Assembly: GCA_030549495.1 (NCBI GenBank)
Contig: JAUIRK010000885.1
Span: 124,001 to 188,000 of the forward strand
DNA: 64,000 bases
From: Nectonema munidae
Lineage: Eukaryota; Nematomorpha; Nectonematoida; Nectonematidae
Direction of reading: 5' to 3'
Shown here: positions 1-12,500 of the stretch, piece by piece
How the letters are laid out: each line of letters opens with the position of its first letter
How positions within the stretch are numbered: position 1 is the first letter of the stretch
The notes under the pieces: model-generated
Databases searched by the model: none
Seen by the model: the letters and a program-made list of their open reading frames with translations, nothing else
Told to the model about the DNA's origin: nothing
Position numbers and translations under genes: made by a program

Positions 1-18
1 GTAAAATTTTCCGTAACA

Positions 19-300
19 TCAAGCAAAGAGACAATCATCTTCACCGCTTGAATCATCTAAATCTTCACGTTCTAACTGTTCATTAAGATGTTTTATTGTT
101 TTGATCATATTTGAAGCATTATCAGTAACTATAGCAAGAATTTCACTTTTCTCAATACCAAAGTCTACAATACTTTTTAACTTCGGACCTGAATGGTGCG
201 ATTTTGTACAGCCAAAGTGAACTCTGTGTCTTGAACAGCCATCAATTTTTATAAAAACATGTTCCTTCAAGATAATTTTCCAATATTTTTTTGTCTTCAT
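19..300 (-). pseudogene. hAT transposase fragment, cut by the window edge
   Basis: An open frame of 93 codons whose central part (about residues 45-75) has the VTDNASNM block typical of hAT/ZBED-family transposases, where a catalytic Asp sits before an Asn-Ala-Ser-Asn stretch. It is followed by an acidic, Ser/Asp-rich tail. Only this short piece is visible. The rest would lie before base 1 or has been lost, and no BED finger or hATC dimerisation domain is seen. It is probably a relic in an upstream ZSWIM8 intron or in intergenic DNA. Assignment rests on the motif alone. Confidence 0.55.
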
Positions 301-966
301 ATTCTTTTATTTATTTAGAAAAAAAGAATTATAAAAATAATCTGAAATATAAAAAGAAGGTGGAGCAAACCAATTAGGTTCTTGTCGCACCAAAAAAAAA
401 ATTAACAACAAGTGTAAAAACAAATAAGATACAAAAAAGAGAAAAAAATCCTGAGAAGACGAATAAAAACGAAGATCAATTGAATGACATCAATACAAAC
501 ATAAAGGATAAAAAAAAAACTAAATATATTATTTTCAATTACAATACCATGCTGAGATTATATATAATTATACATGTATTTATATAATTTTTTATAAATG
601 TTTATATAAGTAGGGAACACAAAATAAGCTATTCTTGTTTGAGAAGGGAAGTTGAATGGAGAAAGAAGAAAGAAGAGATTGAAAAGAGGAAACTGGAAAC
701 TCGCTTAGATTTTTGTAGAAGATTGTAATTGGTAGAGAAATTCGAAATTATTTTCGTAGCTTATTTTATGTCAGAAAAGGCGCAAAAGCACTTATCTAAA
801 CAAGAAAAGAAAAATACATACGAGTATCATATTATTAAAATTCAAGTAATTTGAAAAAAATATATATTTTCTTACATAAAAACTTTTTATTCATTTTGAT
901 ATAAAAACTTTTTAAATTTATTTTTGAAAATCTTTATTTTCCCTGAGATTATTTTAATAATAAGAG
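301..966. other. AT-rich stretch, nothing recognised
   Basis: Mostly A-rich low-complexity DNA with many A runs. No open frame with protein-like composition, no splice-bounded exon and no repeat boundary was identified. Confidence 0.5.
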
Positions 967-3660
967 AGAAATAAGTAAGCAATGTTTATCACAGTTGTCT
1001 CCTTGTAGTATTTTTGAGCAAACAGATGTGTTTTCTCATCTTCTGTCACAGTGATTCTCTTTCTGTCTCCTCTGTTTTTATCTTTTTCTGCTAAAAGTCA
1101 TTCACTCAAGCTCTTTTCTCTCATTCAATCTCTCTTCTCTCATTCAAGCTCTCTTTTCTCATTCAAGCTCTCTTCTCTCATTCAAGCTCTCTTCTCTTGT
1201 TTAAGCTCTCCTATTTCATTCAGCTCTCTTCAATTTTATATCAATGAATATTGTCAGACTCGCTTTAAAAAATTTTTTCGACAAAGGTCACTTTTAATCT
1301 TTACATTTTCTAACATTTGAAAACTTTAATTTTTTTCCAATAGCTATTTGGGAATGAATATTTTGACTAGCTATTCAGTTTAAAAGCAAAAATACTCTAT
1401 TTGCTTAATATTTGAGCAGAGATATTTTTATAATGTTCGATTGTTAAATTTTGTAAGTAACACTGTACATAATTAATTAAATCTTTTTTTTAAGAAAATT
1501 TGTTAATTATTATAATAAAAATATAATATCGAAAATAAATGTTTCAGTTGTTAAAAATGTACTTGATCTATTTATGACAGCTGTCAGAATTTTATTTGTA
1601 GACAGAAATAGTCAAAAAAAAATCCCAATGATTTTCTTGCTCTCGTATACTATGATTTTTATGATTTATGTTACTTTAAATGGTTTATTTATGATTTTGT
1701 GTTCTTAGACCTAAATAATTTTATGAAAAGTGATTAAACTATTTATATTATGATTCCATACAAAATGTAAAAAATACAAGCGTTACCAAATCACCCTATA
1801 TGGGTTAGCTACTTCAACGTTGGCTTTTGCTGCTTATAAGAACTTGAAAATATCAAATAAACTATCTAATTTTTTATGCCTCCTATTATATTGAAATTAT
1901 TCTGATAACAGGCAGTTTCATTTTAACCCATTTAAGACCAAGCAAAGCAGACGATATCTAAAAAAACGCAGACTATTTATATTCAAAGTCATTGAAAAAA
2001 GCAGACGAAGATGAAATTACTTATGTTCCAAAATAGGAACATTGGTCGTAAATGGGTTAAAATAGTGAAAATTGCTTTATTAGTTTATTTTGTCTCCTTT
2101 CTCTCTTATGTTAATTATGTAGCAAATTTTCCAATTTTGAGTAAAAGGTGTATTTTCATTGACAAGGCACTGATGTACCGCTTATGTCAAACTATGAACA
2201 AATTCGTATCGAATCCAGAGGCTTCCGTGCTGAGTCCATCATCTCAACTAACCTGCCATGCCACTCATAGAGTATGCTGTAGGAGATATGTCAAATTAGT
2301 TTTCAAAAATCTTAAGTTATGCTGTAAAAATTTTTAGTTTTTGTTGAAGCTCTATAAATTTTTCTGATAGACTTTTTTTCCTTAAAAGTTATAAAAGGCA
2401 AATCATTGCAAAATGTTAAAAGTTATTATACCTTTTGTAGCTTGCACCAATTTAGCTTTTAAACTATTTTTGAATGATGCTGGGAAAAATGAAGTAATGC
2501 AATCTTAATTTATTGTTTGATTTTTGTTTGCACAACTTTATCTTTATTTTATACTTTTTTTTGAGAGTCTAACTAACTCACATTTATTCTTATACACTAA
2601 AAAGAATGAAAAAATTCGAATACCAAGTTTTCTAACTTTAGTTCTGTTTTACATTTTTGATAGAAATTACCTCAATGATTTTTTTCATTTAATAAAATTC
2701 CCAATTTTTTTATTATTATTTGATATCTTTACTCTTTTTTTACACATAATTTGGAGATGGTGCGCATCTATTTGAAGGGAGAAAGAAGGAGCTATATATA
2801 AGTCCTCATTCATTGTTGACCACGTTAACGGCCACAATAATCAGACGATATCTAATGCAAAGCAAAAGATTTGTATTTAAGGCCAATCAAAGCAGACGAT
2901 ATCTAAAAAACGCAGACGATTTATATTCAAAGTCATTGAAAAAAGCAGAATAGAAGCCAAAATAGGAACATTGGTCGTAAATGAGTTAAAAAGCATCGAT
3001 AAATGCAGACGATTTGATTTTTGTAAGGTCGATATATGTCGACTGTGGTCGATAACCGGTTGAGCTTAATAGGGCGGGGGTTAAAGTTTACATTAAGCTT
3101 ATTTAAGAATGAAATAGAATAGACAAGAAACGAGTAGGAATTCAAAAAAATTTGTTGTCTTTTTTGGAATACGCTTGAAAGTCCGCCCTCCCTCCAATCA
3201 AGGATGTGCGCCCCTGAATCAATCACATTTTTTTCATATAAACATCGCAGGGTGTCTAGTAGACTCTTTTCCTTCAGACTACATTCACTCACTCTCCAAC
3301 CTTCAGTTATTTGTTTTCTCTATCAATCAAATATCCTTTCATCAATTCCTGTAATGTGCCTGGTAGACTACTTCATTTTCAAATGAAAAGCTTATTCGCT
3401 CCCTACAATTTTGGATTTTTTTAAACTATTGTATATGCGATATGGAAATTTAATTAAAATATTTTCGCTGGAAGTATAGTATTTAAATTTTACCAATTTT
3501 GTAAAAAAAATATAAAGTAGTCTTATAAATTTAGGTATGCGCTGAATACACTTTATTTTAAAGGATTGCTTGAATATTTGGTCTCGCGTGGTATTTTCAG
3601 ACCACTAATTTTGAAAATTGCAAAAAAATTCGCCCCCCCCCCAATAATTTATAAGTATAG
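967..3660. repeat. Dispersed repeat, inverted copy of 38.1-40.7 kb
   Basis: Large blocks match the reverse complement of the region at about 38130-40727. The CT-rich 1050-1250 block matches 40490-40660. The 1800-2480 block matches 39200-39830. The 3200-3640 block matches 38130-39180 and starts near a gcgcccctg terminus. Within this copy, about 65 bases at 1936-2000 recur at 2880-2950, so it has internal repeat structure. The only ORFs are low-complexity or short and have no family resemblance. It is probably a large non-autonomous element or a segmental repeat. The copies differ by small indels, a MITE and a 558-bp insertion. Confidence 0.7.
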
Positions 3661-4371
3661 AGTGAACCGAGTAGAATGTGCTAAGGATAGACACAGAATA
3701 TATAATGTATAAAATTTGTGATTCGATTTAATTTCAAATGATAAAACGATAAAATTCAACTAAAAACTTCAATATTATGGTTAAATAAAAGAAAATTAAA
3801 CAACATTCTTTGGAAATATAACGTAAGATACGTTTTCATTAGTACTATAAGTATACTTATTTACGAATAAGACCAAATAAATCCCTATTTTATTTTACAC
3901 CATGATCTTAATGAAATTTCTTTTATAGCATCATGTTTTAATTTCAATTTTTCTGTGTTTTTACTCAAATAATTAGCTACGTCGAAACTATAATATAGCC
4001 GTAATTAAATTAACCGAAGCAATTCATTGTTAAAAAAGTTACTTTATAAAAAAATACGATGTAGAAAAGTTGATCGAATAATCAAAATATTGTTGCAGCT
4101 ATAGAGATACAAGCTTTCGTTTTAATTGTTTACTACGGTTCTGTACAAGTAAAACATTTTGCTAGCGACTGACATCGTTGAAAAAAGTGAAATACAACAA
4201 AAAATTATTTGAAATATTATTATAGATTACAAAAGCACGTGCTTATACAGTTGCATCAAAAATTCTTTTTATGCATAATTTTTGCAAAAGTAAATAAATA
4301 TATGTAACAAGATTATATATAGTCTGTGTGTTCCATTCAACATTATGCTCCATATACCGCAAGGCTACAAG

Positions 4372-6101
4372 AGGGTGCTTATGAAAAATGAATGTTGAAA
4401 TTTTTATTTGCACAACCTGTCAATCAGTGAGGTTTCCGTTCCTAATCCTTGTGTTAAAATATTTTTTATCCTGGTCAATTTCTTGAACTTGCGCAAGCTT
4501 TGTAAAGTGACATAAAATTGCGAAATACTTGTTTTTTGTTCTTCCTTCAAATTTATTGAAAGTTTTCTTTGAATCATCTAGAGCCCTGGTTTTGAAACTC
4601 TTGCTGAAAACCTCAAAAGCGGAAGAAACAACCGAGGTCATTTTTTCAACTTTAAAAGAGTGGAATCTGATTGGGCATGTTAAAGGAATGTGTTTTGACA
4701 CTACAGCTGTTAATACTGGAGTCCGTAATGGAGTGTGTGTTTGTATTGAAAAAATGCTTGATAAATAACTTTTTTATTTTGCTTGTCGACACCATATCTT
4801 AGAACTTGTTTTGGAAGCAGTTTACTCTTCTTCGGTTGATGAAGCAACCCGTGGGCCTGACGTCAGGTTGTTCCAAACGTTCCGAAACTCTTGGTCTCAT
4901 TTTAATTTAGCAGAGTACATCACTGCAGCTGATGACAGAAGCACAGTCAACGATATCAAGCCATGGGCCGATTCTATTATTCAGTATGTCCAAGAACTCT
5001 TAAAACAGAGCCATCCCCGAGAGGACTACACAGAACTTCTTCAACTAACGATCATATTTCTTGGAGAGGTTCCTTCTGGCCATAAATTTCCCAGATTCTT
5101 TACGCCCGGTGCTGTTAATCGAGCACGCTGGATGGCCCGTGCAATTTATTGTTTTAAGATGGGGATGTTTCAAAAGCAGTTCTTAAATTTTCTCACAAAA
5201 TTTGAGTCATCAAGCAGAAGTGCATGTTGCATAGAACGTCTAACTACAGGGATCAAGCAAGTTTGTCTTTTTGTTGCTAAGCACTATATTAGCGCTTGGT
5301 TTGACGCTCAAAATGCTGCCTCTGCTCCAAAAAATGATCTTGAGCTACTTCAAACCCTTAAGTCCCCAAATCAAACTGCTTACAATAAAATGAGCCGTCA
5401 TTTGTGGTACCTAAATGAAGTCAACGTTGGTCTTGCACTCTTTGATGACAGATGAGATTCTTCAGAAAAGATTGCCATTGTGAGAAACATGAATAACGTA
5501 GAGGGCTCAGAGGATTCACCTCGAAAAATCTGGCTTCCCAACCCAAAGGGAAAGAAACTGTCTGACCTTTGCTCCACCCAAACTAAGAATCTTTTCTCTC
5601 TTCTTGAACTCCCAGAAGACTTTCTTGAGGAAAACGATCCATCAAAATGGGAAAACAGAGAGTTGACTCTTAATGTAGTAAATGATGCAGCAGAAAGAGG
5701 TGTCGTTCTGATTCAAGATTTCACGAAAGCTGGTAGAACAAGGGACGAGGCTCAAGTTCTACCTTGTTCAAGTAATGGAGGAAAACAGATTGAAATACCC
5801 AAAGACCTAAAAAAAACTTTAATTTTATAAAGGCAGTGCCCTAATGCATCATTTCACTAAAAATTGTTTTTATACTTTTTGATGAGTATTTCTTGAAATA
5901 GTTTTTATCAAAGGAGTTTTTCATTTTACTTTAGCTAATATACCCTTATAAAGAGTGTTTGAGCGCCTCGCGCAACTACTAAATTTTATTTAATCTCAAT
6001 AAAACTTAGAATATCTTATTTTTATATGTAACCTCATTATTTAAAGGGTTGTGCAAGTTTCTATTGAAGACTTGAATTTTTACTATAGCAGCAAAAAGCA
6101 C
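4372..6101 (+). mobile_element. Decayed DNA transposon with agggtgctt termini
   Basis: The left end starts agggtgctta and the right end finishes aaagcaccct, forming short terminal inverted repeats. The same terminus, in the opposite orientation, is seen at 43656-43666 beside the intact relative. Internal coding matter is the C-terminal half of the same transposase-like protein (see 4606-5827). No convincing target-site duplication is visible. The N-terminal coding half is missing, so this is an internally deleted, dead copy. Confidence 0.6.
4606..5827 (+). pseudogene. Broken transposase-like gene, paralogue of 41014-43269
   Basis: The conceptual product matches the 751-residue protein encoded at 41014-43269 from about residue 337 to near its C-terminus. 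It includes the MCFDTTAVNTG and CRHH blocks and the WLPNP segment. In-frame stops at about 4766 and 5453 interrupt it, and a deletion removes residues near the C-terminus. The first half of the gene (Ser-rich linker and HWD motif) is absent. Divergence from the intact copy is substantial, so this is an old, non-functional copy. No host role is suggested. Confidence 0.75.
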
Positions 6102-6392
6102 CCTGTCCACTCTTTTTAGGTGTTCTCTAATGTAGAATTAATGTATATAGAATATATTGAAAATTCTAAATAATCTTAGATCATAGAATTTAAATGATAG
6201 AACGTTTAAAATTGGAAATTCATGTTACTCAGTTTGTAAGTTGGTATATAGGTTTTGTTATTTTTTTTAATGAATTTACTTTATTTTGACTAGTTGAACA
6301 ATAATTATTTTTCACGTTATTTTATCGATTTATTGGTAAATGTTTGAAGTAAAAATGCACTAACTGATTATATTTATCTTATGTTTTTTAAG

Positions 6393-6588
6393 TGATATAT
6401 CTCACTTTTGTTCACCATCAACTCCTCTTGCCTCAGAATGGGATAGTTATTTGCGACCTTTGCGTAAGCAAGACCCCGAAGCATTATGGAACTTATTCAA
6501 CATCACAGCTAACATGATGAAAATGCGTGATTCGAATACCTTGAAACTTCTGTCCTTTATTACAAATACTTGTCTAAAATGCGATGAC
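6393..6588 (+). CDS. ZSWIM8: ZSWIM8 exon (first one visible)
   Basis: Preceded by a ttttaag acceptor and followed by the donor gtaact. After one leftover base it reads DISHF..., then EWDSYLRPLRKQDPEALWNL. This matches the conserved EW..LLRPLR..EPEGVWNL block of ZSWIM8 and continues through the MRDSN and TNTCLKC region. The frame leaves in phase 0, matching the next exon. Because the exon starts with one codon base, at least one upstream exon exists outside or undetected in 1-6392. Confidence 0.85.
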
Positions 6589-9500
6589 GTAACTTTTCTC
6601 AATTAACTACTGTTTTACATGCAAATAATCGTTTTACAAATATTTTTTAGATAATTTTGCATTGGGTTGTACTTAAAATGGCTGAAATCAATTGCAAACA
6701 TTCTTTCATTAATTCCACATCCTTCATTTTTAGCAATATTAGTTTATATACCTGCTATTTTATATGTGAACGGCTTGTTGAGCTATGGACCCTTTTTCTC
6801 CTAAATCCATTCATGAGCAAAAAATCGCGCACAGTATCTTCTTTTCCTTTGCAAGTTATTTTTATCTAGGTTATTTTCATTTTCTAGGATGTTAAGGCAT
6901 ATTTATTCAAAATTCACAACGAATCTCTAGACTCCTTCAAGTCCAATAGTTTTTCTGATGCTTCCCTTCCTGAAAACAGAAATATCTTATTAACAATTTT
7001 TAGAAAAATAAATTTAAGCTCTTTTCCAGGTTTCCACTACGCCATTGATGTTTGTGAACAACTTGAAAAGCATAAAACTATAGTAAGAGATTCATATTAG
7101 TACTCTCATACAGGTAGTCATTCACTTGCACCATATTACACGTGCTCTATCGTTTACTTTAATTATCTTATAAGTTTCAAGGCAAGAATGTAACATGGAA
7201 ACTTTCAAAGGATAGATTAAATTACTTAAGGAGCGATATCCCTAGTCAACCTTAAAACTGTTCAAAAAATTTTAAATATTTATTACACATTTTTACTAAC
7301 ATTTTGTTATTTTCTACGATCTTTTAAAAATATACTTTATTGATATCTTAGAATACTGTTCAAAAAATTTTAAATATTTATTACACATTTTTACTAACAT
7401 TTTGTTATTTTCTACGATCTTTTAAAAATATACTTTATTGATATCTTAGAATTTGAAGATTTATAATAGTTCAATTTATACAGAGTCTACAACAGAAATA
7501 AATAAAAAGCTGTAAATTTTTAACTTACAAAAAATTCAAAGGAAATATTACACAGATATCAATTGAGTTATTTGAAAGACTTAGTATCAAAATTCTACTC
7601 TCAATATTGAAATAGGATAAAAAATTAAAACAAAACTTTATTTTTTCAAAAAAATGAAATATTTCAAGAAGGTAGATGAGAAATAGTTTTCATGTACTTA
7701 AATTTATTGCTAAAATTATGATATCTTTGAACTAATGTATTGAGTTGTATAGGTGAATTTACATATCTATTAAACTTTCAAAATTTCCAAGAGTAGCTTG
7801 TTTTATCTTCAATTTTGTTAAATGGATGTCATTAAGCTTTCTAGCAGATTCCATATTACTGGATGAATGGCTTGAAAATGACGTTGTGTAAAGCATTGTG
7901 AAAACCTTCACAACAGTTGGTAGTTTTTGGAATCAAATTGAAAGAAGAACAATAGTGATTCCATAGAGAAGATCGAAATTTTGGATATCTTACCTTATTA
8001 CCTACTCTTTGTCCTTGAACATTCGTTTTTTCTAAGTAGGATAATAAATCTTCATATTTTCTTCAGGAAACAATAAGCCAGATAGATATTTTATCATCAT
8101 GTTTACATTCATATTTGTTTTGCACTCCCTTTTCAAGCCTAATTTTCTTATTTTCGTCAAAATGGACTCTGAAAAATTAAAATAACTCTCACAATGATAT
8201 GTATTAGACAACTTTTGTTTAAATGCTTTTAAGTAGCCATTTCAAAATTTAATGTAATACAACCAGAATTAAAAGATGGAAAAAGTGTCAATAAAGTTGC
8301 TAGCATTTTTAATAAGTAAATAAGCGAAAGAAAAAGTTGATCATTTTCGTGAAAATAGTTTGAACGGTATTATCATTGTGACGTTTGAATATCTAAAAAT
8401 TTTTGCATCAATAATAATATTTAACTAACGGTAAATGAGCTTATAACTTTATTTCGGTGAGCTGCATAAAAACCTTTGACGGGCTGGATGCGGCCCTTGG
8501 GCCGTAGTTTGTCAACCTTTGACTTAGGTTCTAGGAAAAGTATTCATAATATTTAGAGCTATTTAAAAAGTCTCAAGTGAATTTAAGTATAAAAAATTGA
8601 CACTTTTACACTCTAACAAAAAATTCAAATTGAAAAGTGGAGGAAAATAAGAATCACAGAGGGAGAAAATAAGAAATAACTATTATCAACGATGATGCAA
8701 TTAAGATTTGATAGCTGTAACACTGCTTCCTATTTTTCTATCATGTTTGTTTGTTTCGAAGCTTCTAAATTTTGAAACAACTTGGTATGATGCGTTCCTA
8801 ATAGTTGTTTTTCTTACTTCTGAATCAGACACAACATTCAAAGTATGAATGTAACAGTACATTATTATATAACATGGCGATCGATCATAACTATAAAAGC
8901 ACATGTCCGTCCATACCTTCAGAATGCTGAATCAGACACGGAATGATGACTTGAATGAATTGACAGAATGATGATATGCATATTTTATACATGTAATATG
9001 CATATCAAAAAATGTACGCATTTACATTCGGCAATTTTAAAATAACATAAATTCATTTCAGGATCGCAGTGAGATTTCCAAAAATTCGATCCAAAAAATT
9101 GACAATGGTTTAGGAATTGAAAGTTTATTAATCGAAACTGAAATTTCATGGTACAAATCTTGCCAAATTAAATTCGACTCTACATAACTATAAAGCAAAA
9201 ACTATGTCAGGATGAAAAACCACGAATGAAACAGCCGATGTAAAACGAGATAAAAAAACTCATTCGCCAAAAACATTTTATTTTTCTATAGTTCAGGGTT
9301 GGGTAGTATGAGTGATGTTTTCCATATGTCTAGGATTATCTTTTCTGTACGAATAATAATTCAGTACATTTATGGTATTGAATTTTTTTGGTTTACTTAT
9401 ATAAGAAAATTTTTCCATGTATATCTTTTATACTAGCTCTCATTTAGATTTTAGAGTATAAATAATAATATATAAAATATTTTCATTACAAGAAAAAAGA

Positions 9501-12500
9501 TTGAGTTCTTCGAAATTTTTTTCTGGGATTTGAGACTTTCTGATTTTAAGAAGATTTAAACATATTTATTTAATGCTACTTTATATTAGAAGTTGTATGA
9601 ACGTTTACTTTAGACCAGCCTTCTTAACCTGGAAGTCACGACCCTCTAGCGGTCGCTAGAAGTTTCATTGGGGCCATGAAAAATTTTGAAGTTATAAAAA
9701 AATGAAAGAATCGTATCTTTAAAATTATTAAATAAAATAATTTAATTTTGAGTCATGAGAGTATGAAACCAAACACGCTGAAGGTGCATTTTGAATGTCT
9801 TCACAGTCAACTGATGAACAAAAGCTTAAACTATTTTAAGCAAAAACAAGTTTCTTTGAAAGCCAGTGGTATTGATTTTGCTCTTCACAACAGGGCAACG
9901 TTGGAAGCGTCGTATAAAATTGCCTTAAAAATTACACAGTCTTAAAAACCTCATATTATTAGGGAAGAACTGATTAAGCATTACATTTTAGAAGCCACCA
10001 TGACAAATCTGGGAGAACAGCAAGCAAAGTAGTTAAAAGCAATTTCCCCATCGAATGATATAATTAAAACTCGTATTTCGGACAGGAGTGAAATTATTTT
10101 ACTGCAAGTTGTGAGTGCTGTGAAGTGTAGCCCGATTTATTCATTGCAACTAGATGAGTCTACAGATTTTGCATCTTACTCTCAACTTTTTGTTTATGTT
10201 CGTTATCTTGACAAAGAAATTTTGAAAGAGTAGTACTTGTTCTCTGAACAACTGTGTACAATAATTCGTCGAGAAGATATTTTAATAATTCTAGAAAGTT
10301 TTTTTCTCAAACATGACTTGAGTTGGAAAGACCTTGTTGATTTGTGTGTATATGGGGCTCCTTCTATTTATTGGTTGCAAAACCGGATTTAAAGCCATGT
10401 AGAAAATGTTGCTCCTCATGTCCCATTCACACATTGCATGTTTCATCGTTATGCTTTGGCAATGAAGACTCTTTCATTTGAACTTCAATCACGGTCGTTG
10501 TTAAGATTGTAAACCATACCGGAAAGAGCGCTACTACTTCAAGAGTTTTTAAAATGCTTCGTGAAGAAATGGGTGTTGATTTTTCTGTTCTTCTTTTTCA
10601 CACGGTAGTAGGATGATTTTCACGAGGTTAAGTTTTTAATAGAGTATTACAACTTCGATAACAAATAACAAGAATGCTGGAGCAAGGTTGTACTTCAAAA
10701 GAATTTTTTTTTATGAAAAAATAGATGAGCTTTTTGTATCTAAAATTGTTTACCTCTCTGGTTTCTTCTCTGAGATAAATTCTCCCAACATTTTCTCTTC
10801 AGGGAAATCTTCAAATGATGCACATGCTTCTTGACAAAGTGGCGGCGTTCAAGTCTTAGTTAATTTTTATCAAAAACGAGTTCAGAATGGTGACAATACG
10901 TGCTTTCTTCAGATGACAACTATTTTAAATTCTTCACCAGAAAGTGAATGCAATTTTTTAGTGAAATTTCATCTCATCTTGTAGCAGTGAATCAAGTAAT
11001 TGAAAGCTACTTTTCTAGGATTGAATGACCGTGTTACTCATGTGTGCATTTACAGGCCCTTTTCAGTGAGCGAGAATACCATCCATGATACTGATGTTGC
11101 TGCTAATGTAGAATTACTTCAAATTCGTGAAGATACTGAGTTAAAACTTAATTTCTCTAAACAAGATCTTGCGACATTTTGGGCAAAATTGAAAAATGAA
11201 TATCCTATTCTTTCCATACGTGCACTAACTTTGTTAATTGAGTCTTCTTCAACTTATCGCTGCGAATCTAGATTCTCTGGCATGGTGGCTTTAAAAACAA
11301 CTGCGTGTAATAAAATTGTAATTGATGCAGACATGAGGTGTTGTCTCTCAATCATTGCTCTTCGCTCTGATAAACATTTATTTGAGAATCAGTACCAACC
11401 TTTCCATTGAGACAGTAAATTTTGTATGATTTTTAAAAGTTTTATTGATTTTGACATTTTCAGTAGTTGTAAATTTTATTTGTTTGTATTTTTTCAATAA
11501 ATTAAAAGCATATAATTTATTTTTTATTTTTATGCTAAATGAAAGCATATCTTCTCAATTTCATAGATCTCAAATATCTTCTCAATTTAGCCATAAGGTA
11601 TGGTTATTTATTTGAAAGTCTTGAGGGGTATACGATAAAAAGATTAAAAGCCGCTACTCTAGACATATCATATTCTACGGCGTATTTCAGATTATGTTCA
11701 TATACATTCATATCTATAAATAAACATATTGATACTTTTTTAATATAATCACAATTAGTGTTGATTGTTTCCCATAAATTTTCTGAACATCAATAATTTT
11801 AAACGTATCTTATCAACACATAATATTAATTGGTAATTCATTTCATTGTTCAAAATGTATTTTTCTACCTTTTTTGATTTTATAATACTCGAAAATGATA
11901 AATATTTTTTCTCTTATTATTTTAGTTTCCGATGAAAAATATTCATGATTCCATCAAGAATTATAAGATCGCTTCATATTCTGAAAAAACCGCAAACCAA
12001 ATTATGGAATCAGTTTTCTCATTCATAAGTAAGTTTCTTCTCAACCCATATTTTATACATTTTTAAGTGTATAAGAAGTACTTGTAAAGAGTTGCCTTAA
12101 TTTCACTTTTAGCACACTCGTTTTTAGATAAATGACTTTTTTGGATAAATGACTTTCAACCTGCATTTCCTAAATTGTAGTCAATAGACGATGTTTTTAG
12201 CGCTAATAAAAAAGCTATATTTTACAGATTGATGCTCTAACTACTCAATTTTAAATATTACAATTTCTACAAAAAATTTAAAAGAATGACTGTATTGTTA
12301 ACATGACAAAAAATGAGGAATTTGTGCTTCTGATGATTCGCATATTTTAAAGCCTAAGGAATCGAAAAAACCCAAACCTTTTTTAGGGCATAACAGTAAA
12401 ACCCCGTGAGGCAGTTTTTTTGCACTAGAATAATAAGTGACATTTTTATAGACTATTGCACTGCTTTTTATGTTTAATGATTACAAATAATCTGTAAAAC

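Noticed and set aside
1051-1320. Ser/Leu/Phe-rich 89-codon ORF
   Set aside because: Low-complexity translation of a CT-rich repeat that recurs inverted at 40490-40660.
2933-3292. 119-codon - strand ORF
   Set aside because: Lies in the dispersed repeat; the homologous copy at 38-39 kb does not keep the frame.
1-6392. Search for the SWIM zinc-finger exon of ZSWIM8
   Set aside because: No CxC...CxH-type frame found; the N-terminal exons are taken to be upstream of the window.
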